The notes under the pieces: generated by a model | Told to the model about the DNA's origin: nothing | Databases searched by the model: none | Seen by the model: only the letters and a program-made list of their open reading frames with translations | Translations under genes and position numbers: made by a program | Shown: positions 9,325 to 18,119 of the stretch, in pieces | How the letters are laid out: the number at the start of each line of letters is the position of its first letter | Position numbering within the stretch: the first letter of the stretch is position 1 | NCBI GenBank assembly: GCA_002706765.1 | Contig: PAJV01000016.1 | Span: 170,001 to 234,000, forward strand | Direction of reading: 5' to 3' | Origin: Gimesia sp. | GTDB lineage: Bacteria > Planctomycetota > Planctomycetia > Planctomycetales > Planctomycetaceae | Length of the DNA stretch: 64,000 nucleotides

Positions 9325-11088
9325 TTACTCGATTGCCCCCACCATGGTGGAAGATTCCTGATCTGACTGTACGCCCTCTTCGCCTTCGTGTTCTTCATCT
9401 TCCTTATTTGGAAAAATGGCGTCAACGAATCCTCGCAGGTGTGCACTGCGGGTCTGATGCTGCAATTTCCGCAGGGCCTTGGATTCAATCTGGCGAATTC
9501 GCTCGCGGGTCACTTTGAAGATACGACCGGTTTCTTCCAGTGTATAACTGTAACCATCGCCTAAACCATATCGCAGACGGATAATTTCGCGTTCCCGATA
9601 GGTCAGACTTTTAAGAACATGCTCAATTTTATCCTTCAGCATTTCACGCATGGCAGCGTCTGCGGGAGAAGATTCATGACCGTCTTCGAGGAAATCACCG
9701 AAGCTGCTGTCTTCGCTTTCACCCACTGGTGTGTCCAGACTGATGGGATGTTTCCAGGTTTTCATGATCCGTTCGGTTTCTTCCACACCCAGACCGACAG
9801 AATCAGCCAGTTCTTCCATAGTGGGTTCGCGGCCGGTTTCCTGACGAATCTGTTCGCTGCGTGCTTTCAGAGTGGAAATGCTCTGGAACATGTGCACGGG
9901 AATTCGAATGGTACGGGCATGGTCGGCAACGGCACGGGTAATGGCCTGACGAATCCACCAGGTGGCATAAGTGGAGAACTTGTAACCACGGCGATATTCA
10001 TATTTTTCCACACCACGCATCAGGCCCGCGTTTCCTTCCTGGATCAGGTCGAGGAAACTTAAGCCACGGTTTCTGTACTTTTTGGCGATCGAGACAACCA
10101 GTCGCAGGTTACCTCCTGAGAGTTGCTGTTTGGCTTCAGTCCAGTCATCAAAGCGACGTTTGATTTCCCGGGAACGTGTCTGAAAGTCTTCTGAAGTTTC
10201 TACGACCATACTGGTCAGTTCCGATAACTCGCGTTCCAGCAGCCGGTGATCGGTCGCCTTGTGACGCAGCTGTTTGTAGTCCTCCAGCTGTTCCTGAACT
10301 TCCCGCATGCGACCGGCAATCTGATGAATCCGTTTGAGAACCGGCTGCAGACGCTGTGTTCTCAGACAGAGTTCTTCACAGAGTGTTGCCATTTTCTGGC
10401 GACGAACCATCATCCGTTTTTGCACTTCACGCTGCTCAACTTTACCCAGTTCCCCTGAGTGAATGAGTTCAAAATCATCAGCGTTTTTCTGCAGCAGCGC
10501 CTTCAGGGTGGAAATATTGAACGGCATCCGCCCCATGATCTGGTCTTTGGTCGCATCTTCGGTATCAGAGGTGCGTAACGTCCTTTCAAACGGAAGCTCG
10601 CCGGCGAATACTTTCTCCAGGGTATCAATCGCAATTTTCAAAGCGAAATCAGATTCCAGAACAGTCCGGCGAAAGCGTTTACGGGTGATTTCAATTTTCT
10701 TGGCCAGAAAGATTTCACGCGAGCGACTCAGCAGGGGAATATTTCCCATCTGGCTGAGGTACATCCGAATGGGATCACGCGATGAAAGTGATGTTTCCGG
10801 TTCAACGATGGCAGAAGAATCATCGGAATCTTCATCTGCGCCCCGTGCTACTTCCGAGTCGGTACCAACCGAAGTATCAACGGCGGTGACTTCCTCGTCA
10901 TCAATATCAGCATTCGGATCATCAATCAGATCCAGGTTTCGCTCTTCCAGGCCCACGACGATATATTCAATCAGCGCGGGATTGCCACCTTCGTCAGGGA
11001 GGAACGTATGAACCTGTTGAAATGTTAAAAAACCTTGTTTTTCCGCTTCCTGAAATAGTAAGTTCAGATTTGCATCGAAACGGTGCAC
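9325..11088 (-). CDS. rpoD: RNA polymerase sigma-70 factor, primary (RpoD/SigA) type
   Basis: This 587-residue protein has the full primary-sigma layout. An N-terminal region 1.1-like segment is followed by an acidic linker (about 55-100) and region 1.2 ([16 protein letters not shown], about 106). A long non-conserved charged insert (about 150-310) comes next. The region 2 core contains [19 protein letters not shown] and [19 protein letters not shown] for -10 recognition and melting. Region 3 is followed by region 4 ([18 protein letters not shown] and [17 protein letters not shown]), which recognises the -35 element. Translation starts at GTG with GGGAG five bases upstream. Planctomycetes can carry more than one RpoD-like factor, so whether this is the main vegetative copy cannot be told here. 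It is monocistronic with its own terminator. Confidence 0.94.
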   Translation of the reverse strand: MHRFDANLNLLFQEAEKQGFLTFQQVHTFLPDEGGNPALIEYIVVGLEERNLDLIDDPNADIDDEEVTAVDTSVGTDSEVARGADEDSDDSSAIVEPETSLSSRDPIRMYLSQMGNIPLLSRSREIFLAKKIEITRKRFRRTVLESDFALKIAIDTLEKVFAGELPFERTLRTSDTEDATKDQIMGRMPFNISTLKALLQKNADDFELIHSGELGKVEQREVQKRMMVRRQKMATLCEELCLRTQRLQPVLKRIHQIAGRMREVQEQLEDYKQLRHKATDHRLLERELSELTSMVVETSEDFQTRSREIKRRFDDWTEAKQQLSGGNLRLVVSIAKKYRNRGLSFLDLIQEGNAGLMRGVEKYEYRRGYKFSTYATWWIRQAITRAVADHARTIRIPVHMFQSISTLKARSEQIRQETGREPTMEELADSVGLGVEETERIMKTWKHPISLDTPVGESEDSSFGDFLEDGHESSPADAAMREMLKDKIEHVLKSLTYREREIIRLRYGLGDGYSYTLEETGRIFKVTRERIRQIESKALRKLQHQTRSAHLRGFVDAIFPNKEDEEHEGEEGVQSDQESSTMVGAIE

Positions 11089-12137
11089 GGGTCACTCCCT
11101 TAATTTGTATTATCAAAAAAATTACGGCCACACGTCCGTGTGTAACCACGGCGTTTCTGTTTATGAGAATAAAAGCACAGGGGGATCAGCAGGCGTCATA
11201 ATTGATCTTTTCCCTCTACTTTTCCAACATTTGCTTACGATGTCGATTTAATAATTCTTACTGCCACTCTACTCATCACCGAGGAATACCTATAGCGATA
11301 AAGCTATGAAATAAACGCAAAAAACTCCAAAACCTGATGGTGTTGTTTGTGCCGGCGTTAAAACCGTTTCCCCTGGGGGGAATCAGGCTCAAGCTAGACC
11401 CGAAGCACAAATTGATCGCTGGAGGTAAGTTGGGCATTGCGTAGAGCATCTGAAAAACCAAGTTGCTCAAATACGCTTTGACGCGCTTCGTCGTAACTTC
11501 CGACTCGCCAACAAAATTAATCAAGAGGGTTCTCTCCCAAGACATCCTTACTTCTCCCGAGAACCTGAAAAAAGCCAATAAGCCTCCAGCTCATATGGCC
11601 CTATCCTACCACAACTTTCCGTAACGTCTACGGAAATCCACAACACCGATTTAAAAAATATTTAAAAAACCTCTGCAACGTTACCAGATAACAACTTACG
11701 TGTGCTAAAAAGTTCACGATTCAGGCCGAAAAACAATCAGATTCAAAAAACAGCTCAAGTCAGAAAACAAAAAAGCTTTCCCTCTAACATTTCAGGAAGC
11801 TCTGATGCGACAAACAGGATGTAACCTGATTGGCTCCTTATATTTTCACACTCCGGGCTGAATAGTCAATCCCCTGATTTCGACAGTTCATGAACAGATA
11901 GTGGAGTTTTTCCGAAAAATTCGCTTTATCCAGCATGAATCGGAGAAGACCCCCGGGAATCAATTTCGCTTGATTGAACTTATGTAAGGGCTTGATATAC
12001 TGGGAGCACACGAGTTTTCCATAGTTTGTTTACTTAAAGTCGGGCGGAGATTACTGTCTTACCAGAGCCCCTGGTGCGTGATCCATCAACCTTACTGGAA
12101 TTTATTGGCTGTAGTTGAGAAAGTGGAACCAGTTCAA
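11089..12137. other. Long noncoding interval between divergent sigma factor and citrate synthase genes
   Basis: About 1050 bases lie between the two divergent genes and are more AT-rich than the flanks. They contain a perfect 6-bp hairpin CACACG-tc-CGTGTG at 11129-11142 in the sigma-gene leader. A second hairpin, TTCCGTA-acgtc-TACGGAA, lies at about 11617-11635. The citrate synthase promoter is at the right. A 100-codon minus-strand frame (11276-11578) shows no protein-like character. The central 11280-11580 part has GC skew and local pairing (for example GTTCTC with GAGAAC on the minus strand) that could be an RNA gene, but no known RNA was recognised. Confidence 0.5.
11974..12001 (+). promoter_or_regulatory. 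Predicted sigma-70 extended -10 promoter of citrate synthase
   Basis: TTGAAC at 11974-11979 is followed by a 16-base spacer and TATACT at 11996-12001, preceded by TG at 11993-11994 to give an extended -10 (TGATATACT). It lies about 135 bases before the preferred citrate synthase start. This is a sequence-based prediction only. Confidence 0.55.
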
Positions 12138-13286
12138 ATGAGCGCAGAAGACGTAGAGAAAACATCGAGCGAAGCTGTCAAAGGGCTAAAAGGGATCGTA
12201 GCAGCAGACAGTTCTATCTGTTTAGTCAATGGAACCATCGGAAAACTGCTGTATCGTGGATATAACATCGACGATCTGGCAGAGAATGCGACGTTTGAGG
12301 AAGTCTCTTTTCTGTTATTAAACGGAGAACTTCCTAACGCCACTCAACTCGCCGCCTATCAGGCCGACCTGAAACAGCACCGCAGCATTCCTCCGGAACT
12401 GATTGAAGCACTGAAGAAACTCCCCGTTTCAGCACTGCCGATGGCACTGCTGAGATCGATCACATCGCTGGCCGGAGTCTACGACCCCGATGCCGAAGTG
12501 GAAACATTTGAGAATCGGCTGCAGATCTCAATCAAACTGATTTCACAGATCCCAACCATCGTGGCAGCCATTCATCGGGTACGCCAGGGACTTGAGCCGG
12601 TGGAACCAGATCCCGAACTGTGTCACGCCGGCAACTTCATGTATATGATTAATGGCGAGAAACCGAGTGAAGACGCAACCCGTGCCATGGACCTCATCCT
12701 GACACTGCATGCAGAACACGGTTTGAATGCCAGTACGTTTACCGGTCGTGTGATTATTGCGACACTTCCCGATATTTATTCCGCAGTCACAGGCGCCATC
12801 GGTGCACTGAAGGGGAAACTGCATGGGGGAGCGAACATCGAAGTCCTGAAAACACTCTTCGAAATCGGTTCACTCGAAAATGTAGCCCCGTATGTGAAAA
12901 AAGTACGCGAAGCCAAGGGAAAGTTCATGGGCTTCGGACACGCGGTTTACCAGGTGGAAGACCCGCGTGCAAAACACTTGAAAGAACTTTCTCGACGTCT
13001 GGGAGAAGAAACGGGCGAACCCAAGTGGTACGAGATGTCCATTGAGATGGAAAAACTCGTCTACGACGAAATCCAGCGGAACTGCAACGTCGACTTCTAT
13101 TCAGCCAGTCTCCAGCATTACATGGGGATCCCCGGGGATCTGTTTACCTGTATCTTTGCCGCCAGCCGTATCGCTGGCTGGTGTGCCCATATCCTGGAAC
13201 AACTGGACGGAAATAAAATCATCCGCCCCAAAGCAAACTACATCGGTTACGAAGAACGCCCTGTTATTCCTGTAACCGAACGCTAA
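12138..13286 (+). CDS. gltA: Citrate synthase
   Basis: This enzyme of 382 residues condenses oxaloacetate and acetyl-CoA at the entry of the TCA cycle. Family motifs are LTLHAEHGLNASTF with the substrate histidine (about residue 215-228), KGKLHGGANIEVL, FMGFGHAVYQVEDPRAKHL with the second catalytic histidine, and NVDFYSASLQHYMGIP with the catalytic aspartate. The frame opens earlier at GTG 12078, but the internal ATG at 12138 (MSAEDVEKTS) gives a family-like N-terminus, so it is preferred. The gene is preceded by a predicted extended -10 promoter and closed by a strong terminator, and appears monocistronic. Length fits the short bacterial citrate / 2-methylcitrate synthase group. Methylcitrate activity cannot be excluded from sequence alone, but no prp genes are nearby. 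Confidence 0.94.
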   Translation: MSAEDVEKTSSEAVKGLKGIVAADSSICLVNGTIGKLLYRGYNIDDLAENATFEEVSFLLLNGELPNATQLAAYQADLKQHRSIPPELIEALKKLPVSALPMALLRSITSLAGVYDPDAEVETFENRLQISIKLISQIPTIVAAIHRVRQGLEPVEPDPELCHAGNFMYMINGEKPSEDATRAMDLILTLHAEHGLNASTFTGRVIIATLPDIYSAVTGAIGALKGKLHGGANIEVLKTLFEIGSLENVAPYVKKVREAKGKFMGFGHAVYQVEDPRAKHLKELSRRLGEETGEPKWYEMSIEMEKLVYDEIQRNCNVDFYSASLQHYMGIPGDLFTCIFAASRIAGWCAHILEQLDGNKIIRPKANYIGYEERPVIPVTER

Positions 13287-13311
13287 GAACGAACGATAGA
13301 AACGCAACGAC

Positions 13312-13340
13312 AAACCCCGGTTTTCAACCGGGGTTTTTTC
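13312..13340 (+). terminator. Rho-independent terminator of citrate synthase
   Basis: A perfect GC-rich stem, AACCCCGG with CCGGGGTT, encloses a seven-base loop (TTTTCAA) and runs into a T tract. It starts about 27 bases after the citrate synthase stop. Confidence 0.92.
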
Positions 13341-13409
13341 TGCTGTAAGAAATTTTCATTCTCTTGTCCAGACGCACTCCAGAAAACTGAACCAGACAGG
13401 AAAGCAGCC

Positions 13410-14294
13410 ATGCGAAACGCAGTTCGTTTTGTAGAATTCCAGACCGGGTTACTCTGCCTGGCATTTCTGTTCTGTGCTACAAATTCAGCAGAAAGCAGCG
13501 TAATCTATGTCGATAATCGCGCAGGAAACAACGCGCTGAATGGAATTTCACCCAAAATTGTGTCCGGCAAAAACGGACCTGTCAAAACGATCAAAAGGGC
13601 ACTGGAGTACGCCCGCCCCGGTGACAAAATCATCCTGATCAATAACGACATCCCTTACCTGGAATCTTTTACCCTCGCCGGCAAACGCTTCAGCGGAATC
13701 GGCCAGGAAATGTTTACGATACTGGGAAATGGTGCGACGATCAGCGGTGCCATCCCCGTTCCCCAGGGAGGCTGGAAACCTCTACAGGACGGCCTGTGGA
13801 AAGTGACACCATTCCGAAAAGGATATTTCAACCTGTACCTGGATGGAAAAACCCTGCCGGAGTATCGTCCCGAAACAGGCGATGAGATCAAACTGACCGA
13901 CATCCCTGCAGGACACTGGGCTGCCATTCAAGGAGCCATTTATTACCGTGAACTCAAAAATCAGCTCCCTCCCATGGAGGCATTTTCACTCGCCGGTATG
14001 TCTGTCGGCCTCTCACTGGTTGATGTAGAAGGGGTTCAAATCTCGGACGTGACATTCAAAAATTTTCGTATCGATGGCATTAACGTTCATGACCGCTGTA
14101 AGAACATTATCCTCGAGAATGTCACCTGTACCGGCAACGGACGTAGTGGCCTGGCAGTCAACGGAACATCCCAGGTGGAAGTGATCGATTCAGTCCTGAC
14201 AGAGAATCGAATTAATGATCTGTTGATTACGGAACAAGGCGTGGCGAACCTGAAGCAGACTAAACTGGGAAAGCCAGCAACACTGGCTCCCTGA
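13410..14294 (+). CDS. Secreted right-handed parallel beta-helix protein
   Basis: This 294-residue protein has an N-terminal signal peptide (hydrophobic stretch LLCLAFLFCATNSAES). The mature start IYVDNRAGNNALNG and KTIKRALEYARPGDKIIL are the opening strands of the pectate-lyase-like beta-helix fold (about residues 30-75). Later repeats such as GVQISDVTFKNFRIDGINV and NIILENVTCTGNGRSGLAV (about 205-265) are beta-helix coils. The fold occurs in many planctomycete secreted carbohydrate-active or adhesin proteins. No catalytic residues can be named, so the substrate is unknown. ATG is preceded by AGGAAAG. The 3' end converges on the flippase-like gene within 50 bases. Confidence 0.82.
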   Translation: MRNAVRFVEFQTGLLCLAFLFCATNSAESSVIYVDNRAGNNALNGISPKIVSGKNGPVKTIKRALEYARPGDKIILINNDIPYLESFTLAGKRFSGIGQEMFTILGNGATISGAIPVPQGGWKPLQDGLWKVTPFRKGYFNLYLDGKTLPEYRPETGDEIKLTDIPAGHWAAIQGAIYYRELKNQLPPMEAFSLAGMSVGLSLVDVEGVQISDVTFKNFRIDGINVHDRCKNIILENVTCTGNGRSGLAVNGTSQVEVIDSVLTENRINDLLITEQGVANLKQTKLGKPATLAP

Positions 14295-14342
14295 GTTTGT
14301 CTACGAGACTGCCTGCATTTGCTTTCTGAATCCGTGATCCCC

Positions 14343-15416
14343 TCATGCGCTACCTCCCTCCAGTTCTTCCAGCTCTTTCTCTGCCTCCTGCTCGGCATCA
14401 CTGAATTTTAATCCCTCACGGTTGGAATAATACAAGCCGATGAAGGTAACGGGAAAATACTGTGAAAGCTGATAATAAATAGAAGCCGAAAAAGCATCTG
14501 CATTGGATACACCAAACGCTTTTAAACTCAGTGTAAAACAGAATTGAACGACACCAAAAAAACCAGGTGTCGAAGGCACTGTCACCCCGAATGCTGTAAC
14601 CCCCAGCACAACGAAAGCAGCCAGGGGCGAGACCCGAATATTAAAACTCCAGAGCGCCACATAAATACTGATCCCATTGATCAGCCATTGTGCAAATGAT
14701 GTCCAGATAATTCCAAAACACAGCCGTTTACTCTTCATGGAGGTCATGCCCAGCGCTCCGGACCGCATCATCTCCAAAACGAGATGAGTCAGTTTTTCCG
14801 GCAGAAAAGGGAGATAACTGAAAATGCCTCGAAACAGGCTGATTACTGTCTCAGTCCAGATGAGATAGGCTGCTACCAGAATAATTGTAATTAAAATACC
14901 AAGGGCGACAATCAAACTGACCGTTTGATATTCTTCAGGAAAGTTGGGGGCAAAATAGATCCCAATCCCCAGGTAGCAGAGGATGGCGACCACATCGAAT
15001 AACCGCTCCAGTACCACCGTGGAAAGCACTGTTGTCTTAGGGATCTGGTACTGACGGCTCAGAACATAGACACGTAAGAATTCTCCCAGGTGAGCGGGCA
15101 AGATATTGTTACCCATGAAACCAATCATCATCGCTGGCGTGACCTGCGAGACGGTCAGCTTCTTAATCGGCTCGAGCAGCATTTGCCAGCGTAAGGCTTT
15201 GAGCCAGAAAAAGACAAACAGCAATGCCAACATGACAGGTAATGTCCAGTAATTAGCTCGTTTGAAACTGGTGGAGATCTGCTCAAAGTCCAGCCCCCAG
15301 ACCGCTGCCAGCAGACAGGCGATTGTAACAATGACACCCAGTATTAATTTTACTAACTTCGATTTATTGATGGGAACAACTCCTGTAAAAACCTGCCTGT
15401 CTCTTTCTCCAGCCAA
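14343..15416 (-). CDS. Flippase-like / lysylphosphatidylglycerol-synthase-TM family membrane protein
   Basis: This polytopic inner-membrane protein of about 342-357 residues has some eight hydrophobic helices. It carries landmarks of the UPF0104/AglD family: FFWLKALRWQMLLEP, FMGNNILPAHLGEFLRVYVL, STVVLERLFDVVAIL and VPSTPGFFGVVQF. Members move lipid-linked substrates or hold the transmembrane half of LPG synthases; the catalytic synthase domain is absent here. The listed start is TTG at 15416, without a ribosome binding site. The only good Shine-Dalgarno (AGGAG, 15380-15384) stands eight bases before an in-frame ATC at 15371, which would give an N-terminus reading (M)NKSKLVKLILGVIV, typical of a first membrane helix. 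The true start may therefore be the ATC. Substrate unknown. Confidence 0.88.
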   Translation of the reverse strand: MAGERDRQVFTGVVPINKSKLVKLILGVIVTIACLLAAVWGLDFEQISTSFKRANYWTLPVMLALLFVFFWLKALRWQMLLEPIKKLTVSQVTPAMMIGFMGNNILPAHLGEFLRVYVLSRQYQIPKTTVLSTVVLERLFDVVAILCYLGIGIYFAPNFPEEYQTVSLIVALGILITIILVAAYLIWTETVISLFRGIFSYLPFLPEKLTHLVLEMMRSGALGMTSMKSKRLCFGIIWTSFAQWLINGISIYVALWSFNIRVSPLAAFVVLGVTAFGVTVPSTPGFFGVVQFCFTLSLKAFGVSNADAFSASIYYQLSQYFPVTFIGLYYSNREGLKFSDAEQEAEKELEELEGGSA

Positions 15417-15744
15417 TGCTGAAGTCGGACATTTTTAACGAATCGTCACCAAAAAACATACAGCATTCTTTCCGGCGCAACCACCTTCCATCATCGCCAT
15501 ACCCCTGACTCTTCCTATTCTCACATTTTCTGTCGGATCACAGCAGGAATTTTTTACAATATTGATACCTTTGAGTTAAAACCTCTTGCCAACTTAATAA
15601 GAGAATTTTATCCTTCTCCCCTCTTCGTATGCATCACCAGACAATTCTGTTCTACCGGCCATGCGAAGACTACCCCCGGAAACATTCCTGTTCGGATTGA
15701 CTGGAATATTTAATCAAGGGATTGATTACGTAAGGAGCTCATGG

Positions 15745-16062
15745 ATGAGCATTTTAAAAGTCTATTACCCGGATGAACCCCAGACTGAGCCTGTCGTCTC
15801 TCTGGACGAAACTACCCCCATGATTCTGCCGTTTCAGCGAGCACGCGTGAAGAAATCACACAGCCGCAAACAGGAAGACTGGGTTCTGAAACGCGCCCGC
15901 ACCATTTTTCTGAACCAGCAATGCAGCGACTGTGGCAGTTCGGCTGTTGAGAAGCTGGAACTGCGAGATGGTCTGCTGAATCAGAAAAACCGTCTGATTC
16001 CCGGCACAGCCACGGTCGTCGGATTCCGCTGTCATTCCTGTGATTCCGAATGGCCCGCCTGA
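15745..16062 (+). CDS. Small zinc-ribbon-like protein of unknown function
   Basis: This 105-residue protein starts at ATG 15745 with GGAG about eight bases upstream. The frame opens at 15661, but that upstream ATG has no ribosome binding site. The C-terminal half holds two cysteine pairs, CSDC and CHSC, about 40 residues apart, with basic residues before them. This is consistent with a single treble-clef or zinc-ribbon. The N-terminus (SILKVYYPDEPQ) has no recognised motif. It ends 22 bases from the convergent AAA ATPase gene. I do not recognise the family. A nucleic-acid or ribosome-binding accessory role is possible but is only inferred from the metal-binding pattern and basic character. 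Confidence 0.75.
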   Translation: MSILKVYYPDEPQTEPVVSLDETTPMILPFQRARVKKSHSRKQEDWVLKRARTIFLNQQCSDCGSSAVEKLELRDGLLNQKNRLIPGTATVVGFRCHSCDSEWPA

Positions 16063-16083
16063 TCAGGCAGCACACCGGCAATT

Positions 16084-17706
16084 TCACATGACGGAAAAAT
16101 AGTTTTCGACTGCAAAATCAAAGGCGGCTGGCGTCAGCTTGCGCGGGACTTCTTTGTAAACGCAGAAGTTCTTGACCTGCAGCAGCAGGTCTCGCGGCTG
16201 ACAGGCACGGAACGGCCGATTGACGGCTTTATAGTGCGTCTCAACCAGGTACTCAAAAGCTTCGACATCGAACTGAAACCCCATCATTGGTGCCATCAAT
16301 TCGAATAGCGCCCGAAATTCTTCTTCCGTGGGATCCAGGGCTTCGATCTTATAGGGAATCCGCCGCAGGAAGGCTGCATCCACCAGATCCTTCGGCTCCA
16401 GGTTCGTCGAAAAGATAATCAGTTGATCGAACGGAACCTGAATTTTTTTGCCACTGGGCAGATTCAAAAAGTCGTAACGTTTTTCCAGAGGCACGATCCA
16501 GCGGTTGAGCAGTTCATCTACGGGCATCCGCTGTCGTCCGAAGTCGTCAATCACAAACGTTCCGCAGTTACTTTTCAGCTGCAGTGGTGCCTCGCAGATT
16601 TTTGTCTGCGGGTTCTGCGTGATTTCCAGTTCCTTCATGGTTAACTCACCTCCGGCAATCACCGTAGGGCGTACAATCTGTACCCACCGCGGGTCGATCC
16701 CTGATAGATCGAACAGTCCCTCAGAATGAACTTCCTGAACGACCTCTTCGTGCAGTCCGGGATCGAAAATACGGATAATATCTCCATCGATCCCCAGGCA
16801 ACGGGGAATCCAGATCGTCGAGCCAAACGCTTTCGTGATCCGCTCGGCAATACTGGTTTTACCATTACCGGCTTCGCCAAACAAAAACATCCCCCGCCCC
16901 GAGTTCACGGCGGGCCCCAGACGATCCAGCATCTTCGGATTGATAATCAGATCCGAAAAGGCCGCTTTCAAATCTGCTTCAGTAGCCTCCTGTTTGGCGA
17001 TGCTCTGTGCCTCCATCGCCTTCAGATAATCCTTGAAGCACACCGGGGCTGCACCAAAGTAGGTACATTCCTGGGTATAACGACGGGCTCTCTCGCGCCC
17101 CAGTTCTGTGATAGTAAACTCGTAGTCTCCCATCTCGGCTGTGCCACCAAAGGCAACCAGTTGATCCTGCTTGGCCCGTTTCAGAATGGCATCCACAATG
17201 CTAAAAGGAAGCTTGATCTGCGAACAGATCTGGCGTCCGGTCTGGGTTCCCTTGGCGAGCAGGTACTTCAGGATCAGGCGTTCGATTTCATCCTGGGTTA
17301 AACCGGTCTCCTCCAGGCTTTCGGGACAATGTGGAACAAAGTGTCCTTCAGCCTCTTCGCTGTCTCCTTTCAGCAGGGACTGCACCCGGTTGAACAACTG
17401 GCTGAGATGCTGATCTTTACCAATGACCCGCATCGGCTCGCTGATGCTTTTCTTCAGAGGTAAGTGAGCTGCAACAATGCTGCCCTGTTGTTCGCCTTCA
17501 GCGTCGGACTCCGGGGAATCATCGCGGGAATTGAGATTCAGCATACTGAGCGAAGCGAGCAGTTCTTCCGTGTTTACCGCATTGGACGCAGTACGCCCCT
17601 GTTTCTCTGAGCCACTGTTTACAGCTTGGGAATTCACTGCTACAGATTCGGAATCATTTGCTGACATATTCGGTTCGCAATCAATTATCTGCACTGAATT
17701 ATTCAT
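16084..17706 (-). CDS. AAA family ATPase with N-terminal winged-helix-like region
   Basis: This 540-residue protein has an acidic, low-complexity N-terminus (about 1-120). A helical region with winged-helix character follows (about 130-215: [19 protein letters not shown], then [14 protein letters not shown]). The AAA ATPase domain runs from about 270, with Walker [12 protein letters not shown] and Walker [12 protein letters not shown]. It is followed by [20 protein letters not shown], a sensor-1/arginine-finger-like segment as in AAA helicase-loader and MoxR-like ATPases. Similar proteins are common in planctomycetes and deltaproteobacteria with no settled function. The upstream side carries a palindromic repeat. 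The winged-helix part suggests DNA or protein binding, but the role cannot be stated. Confidence 0.85.
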   Translation of the reverse strand: MNNSVQIIDCEPNMSANDSESVAVNSQAVNSGSEKQGRTASNAVNTEELLASLSMLNLNSRDDSPESDAEGEQQGSIVAAHLPLKKSISEPMRVIGKDQHLSQLFNRVQSLLKGDSEEAEGHFVPHCPESLEETGLTQDEIERLILKYLLAKGTQTGRQICSQIKLPFSIVDAILKRAKQDQLVAFGGTAEMGDYEFTITELGRERARRYTQECTYFGAAPVCFKDYLKAMEAQSIAKQEATEADLKAAFSDLIINPKMLDRLGPAVNSGRGMFLFGEAGNGKTSIAERITKAFGSTIWIPRCLGIDGDIIRIFDPGLHEEVVQEVHSEGLFDLSGIDPRWVQIVRPTVIAGGELTMKELEITQNPQTKICEAPLQLKSNCGTFVIDDFGRQRMPVDELLNRWIVPLEKRYDFLNLPSGKKIQVPFDQLIIFSTNLEPKDLVDAAFLRRIPYKIEALDPTEEEFRALFELMAPMMGFQFDVEAFEYLVETHYKAVNRPFRACQPRDLLLQVKNFCVYKEVPRKLTPAAFDFAVENYFSVM

Positions 17707-18119
17707 GAGAGGATCATCTGAGATCAGAAATTGCAGATGAGTCTGATGTGTCTTTTAGACTGTGTCCAGTTTTTACTGTAGCGTCTCGATGGTCAGATCG
17801 ACCGAGAATTACAGATTGAGAGACGCTATGGTTAAATGTGGTTCGCTCTAGAAAATGCAGCCCGAAATGCAATGTGCAAACTAAGCATAGTATTCAAAAT
17901 CAAAGAGTCAAACCGCTTCTCAGATTCCACGAGACCGATTATCCCTTTCATAACGATTATGCATCGCACGTCGAATGGAGCCGTTGTATTTTCTGAGCAA
18001 TGTAACGCATGCCGACTTCCGGTTTGACTTGATATCCATGTGACCTAAGTTCCTTCTGTAAGAGTCTCGGCTCACCTGATTATTGAATTGATCTTTCACT
18101 TTATCGTACTGGCTCATCT
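17707..18119. other. Intergenic region with palindromic repeat, upstream of asparagine synthase
   Basis: About 410 bases lie between divergent genes. The left part holds copy A of the TCTAGA-ended palindromic repeat (17756-17851). The rest (17852-18119) is AT-rich and presumably carries the promoter of the asparagine synthase cluster, though no convincing -35/-10 pair was found. No coding sequence. Confidence 0.6.
17756..17851 (+). repeat. MITE/REP-like palindromic repeat, copy A
   Basis: This is a roughly 96-bp imperfect palindrome. The left arm is TAGACTGTGTCCAG, then TTTTACTGTAGCGTCTC. A central box GGTC-agatc-GACC follows. The right arm is GAGAGACGCTATGGTTAAAT and ends in GCTCTAGA. It matches copy B (40669-40766, opposite orientation) along nearly its full length and copy C (54156-54244) in the core. 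No coding capacity. It sits between the divergent AAA ATPase and asparagine synthase genes. Confidence 0.85.

Noticed and set aside
11276-11578. 100-codon minus-strand frame in the sigma/citrate synthase interval
   Set aside because: No protein-like composition or start signal; more likely noncoding.
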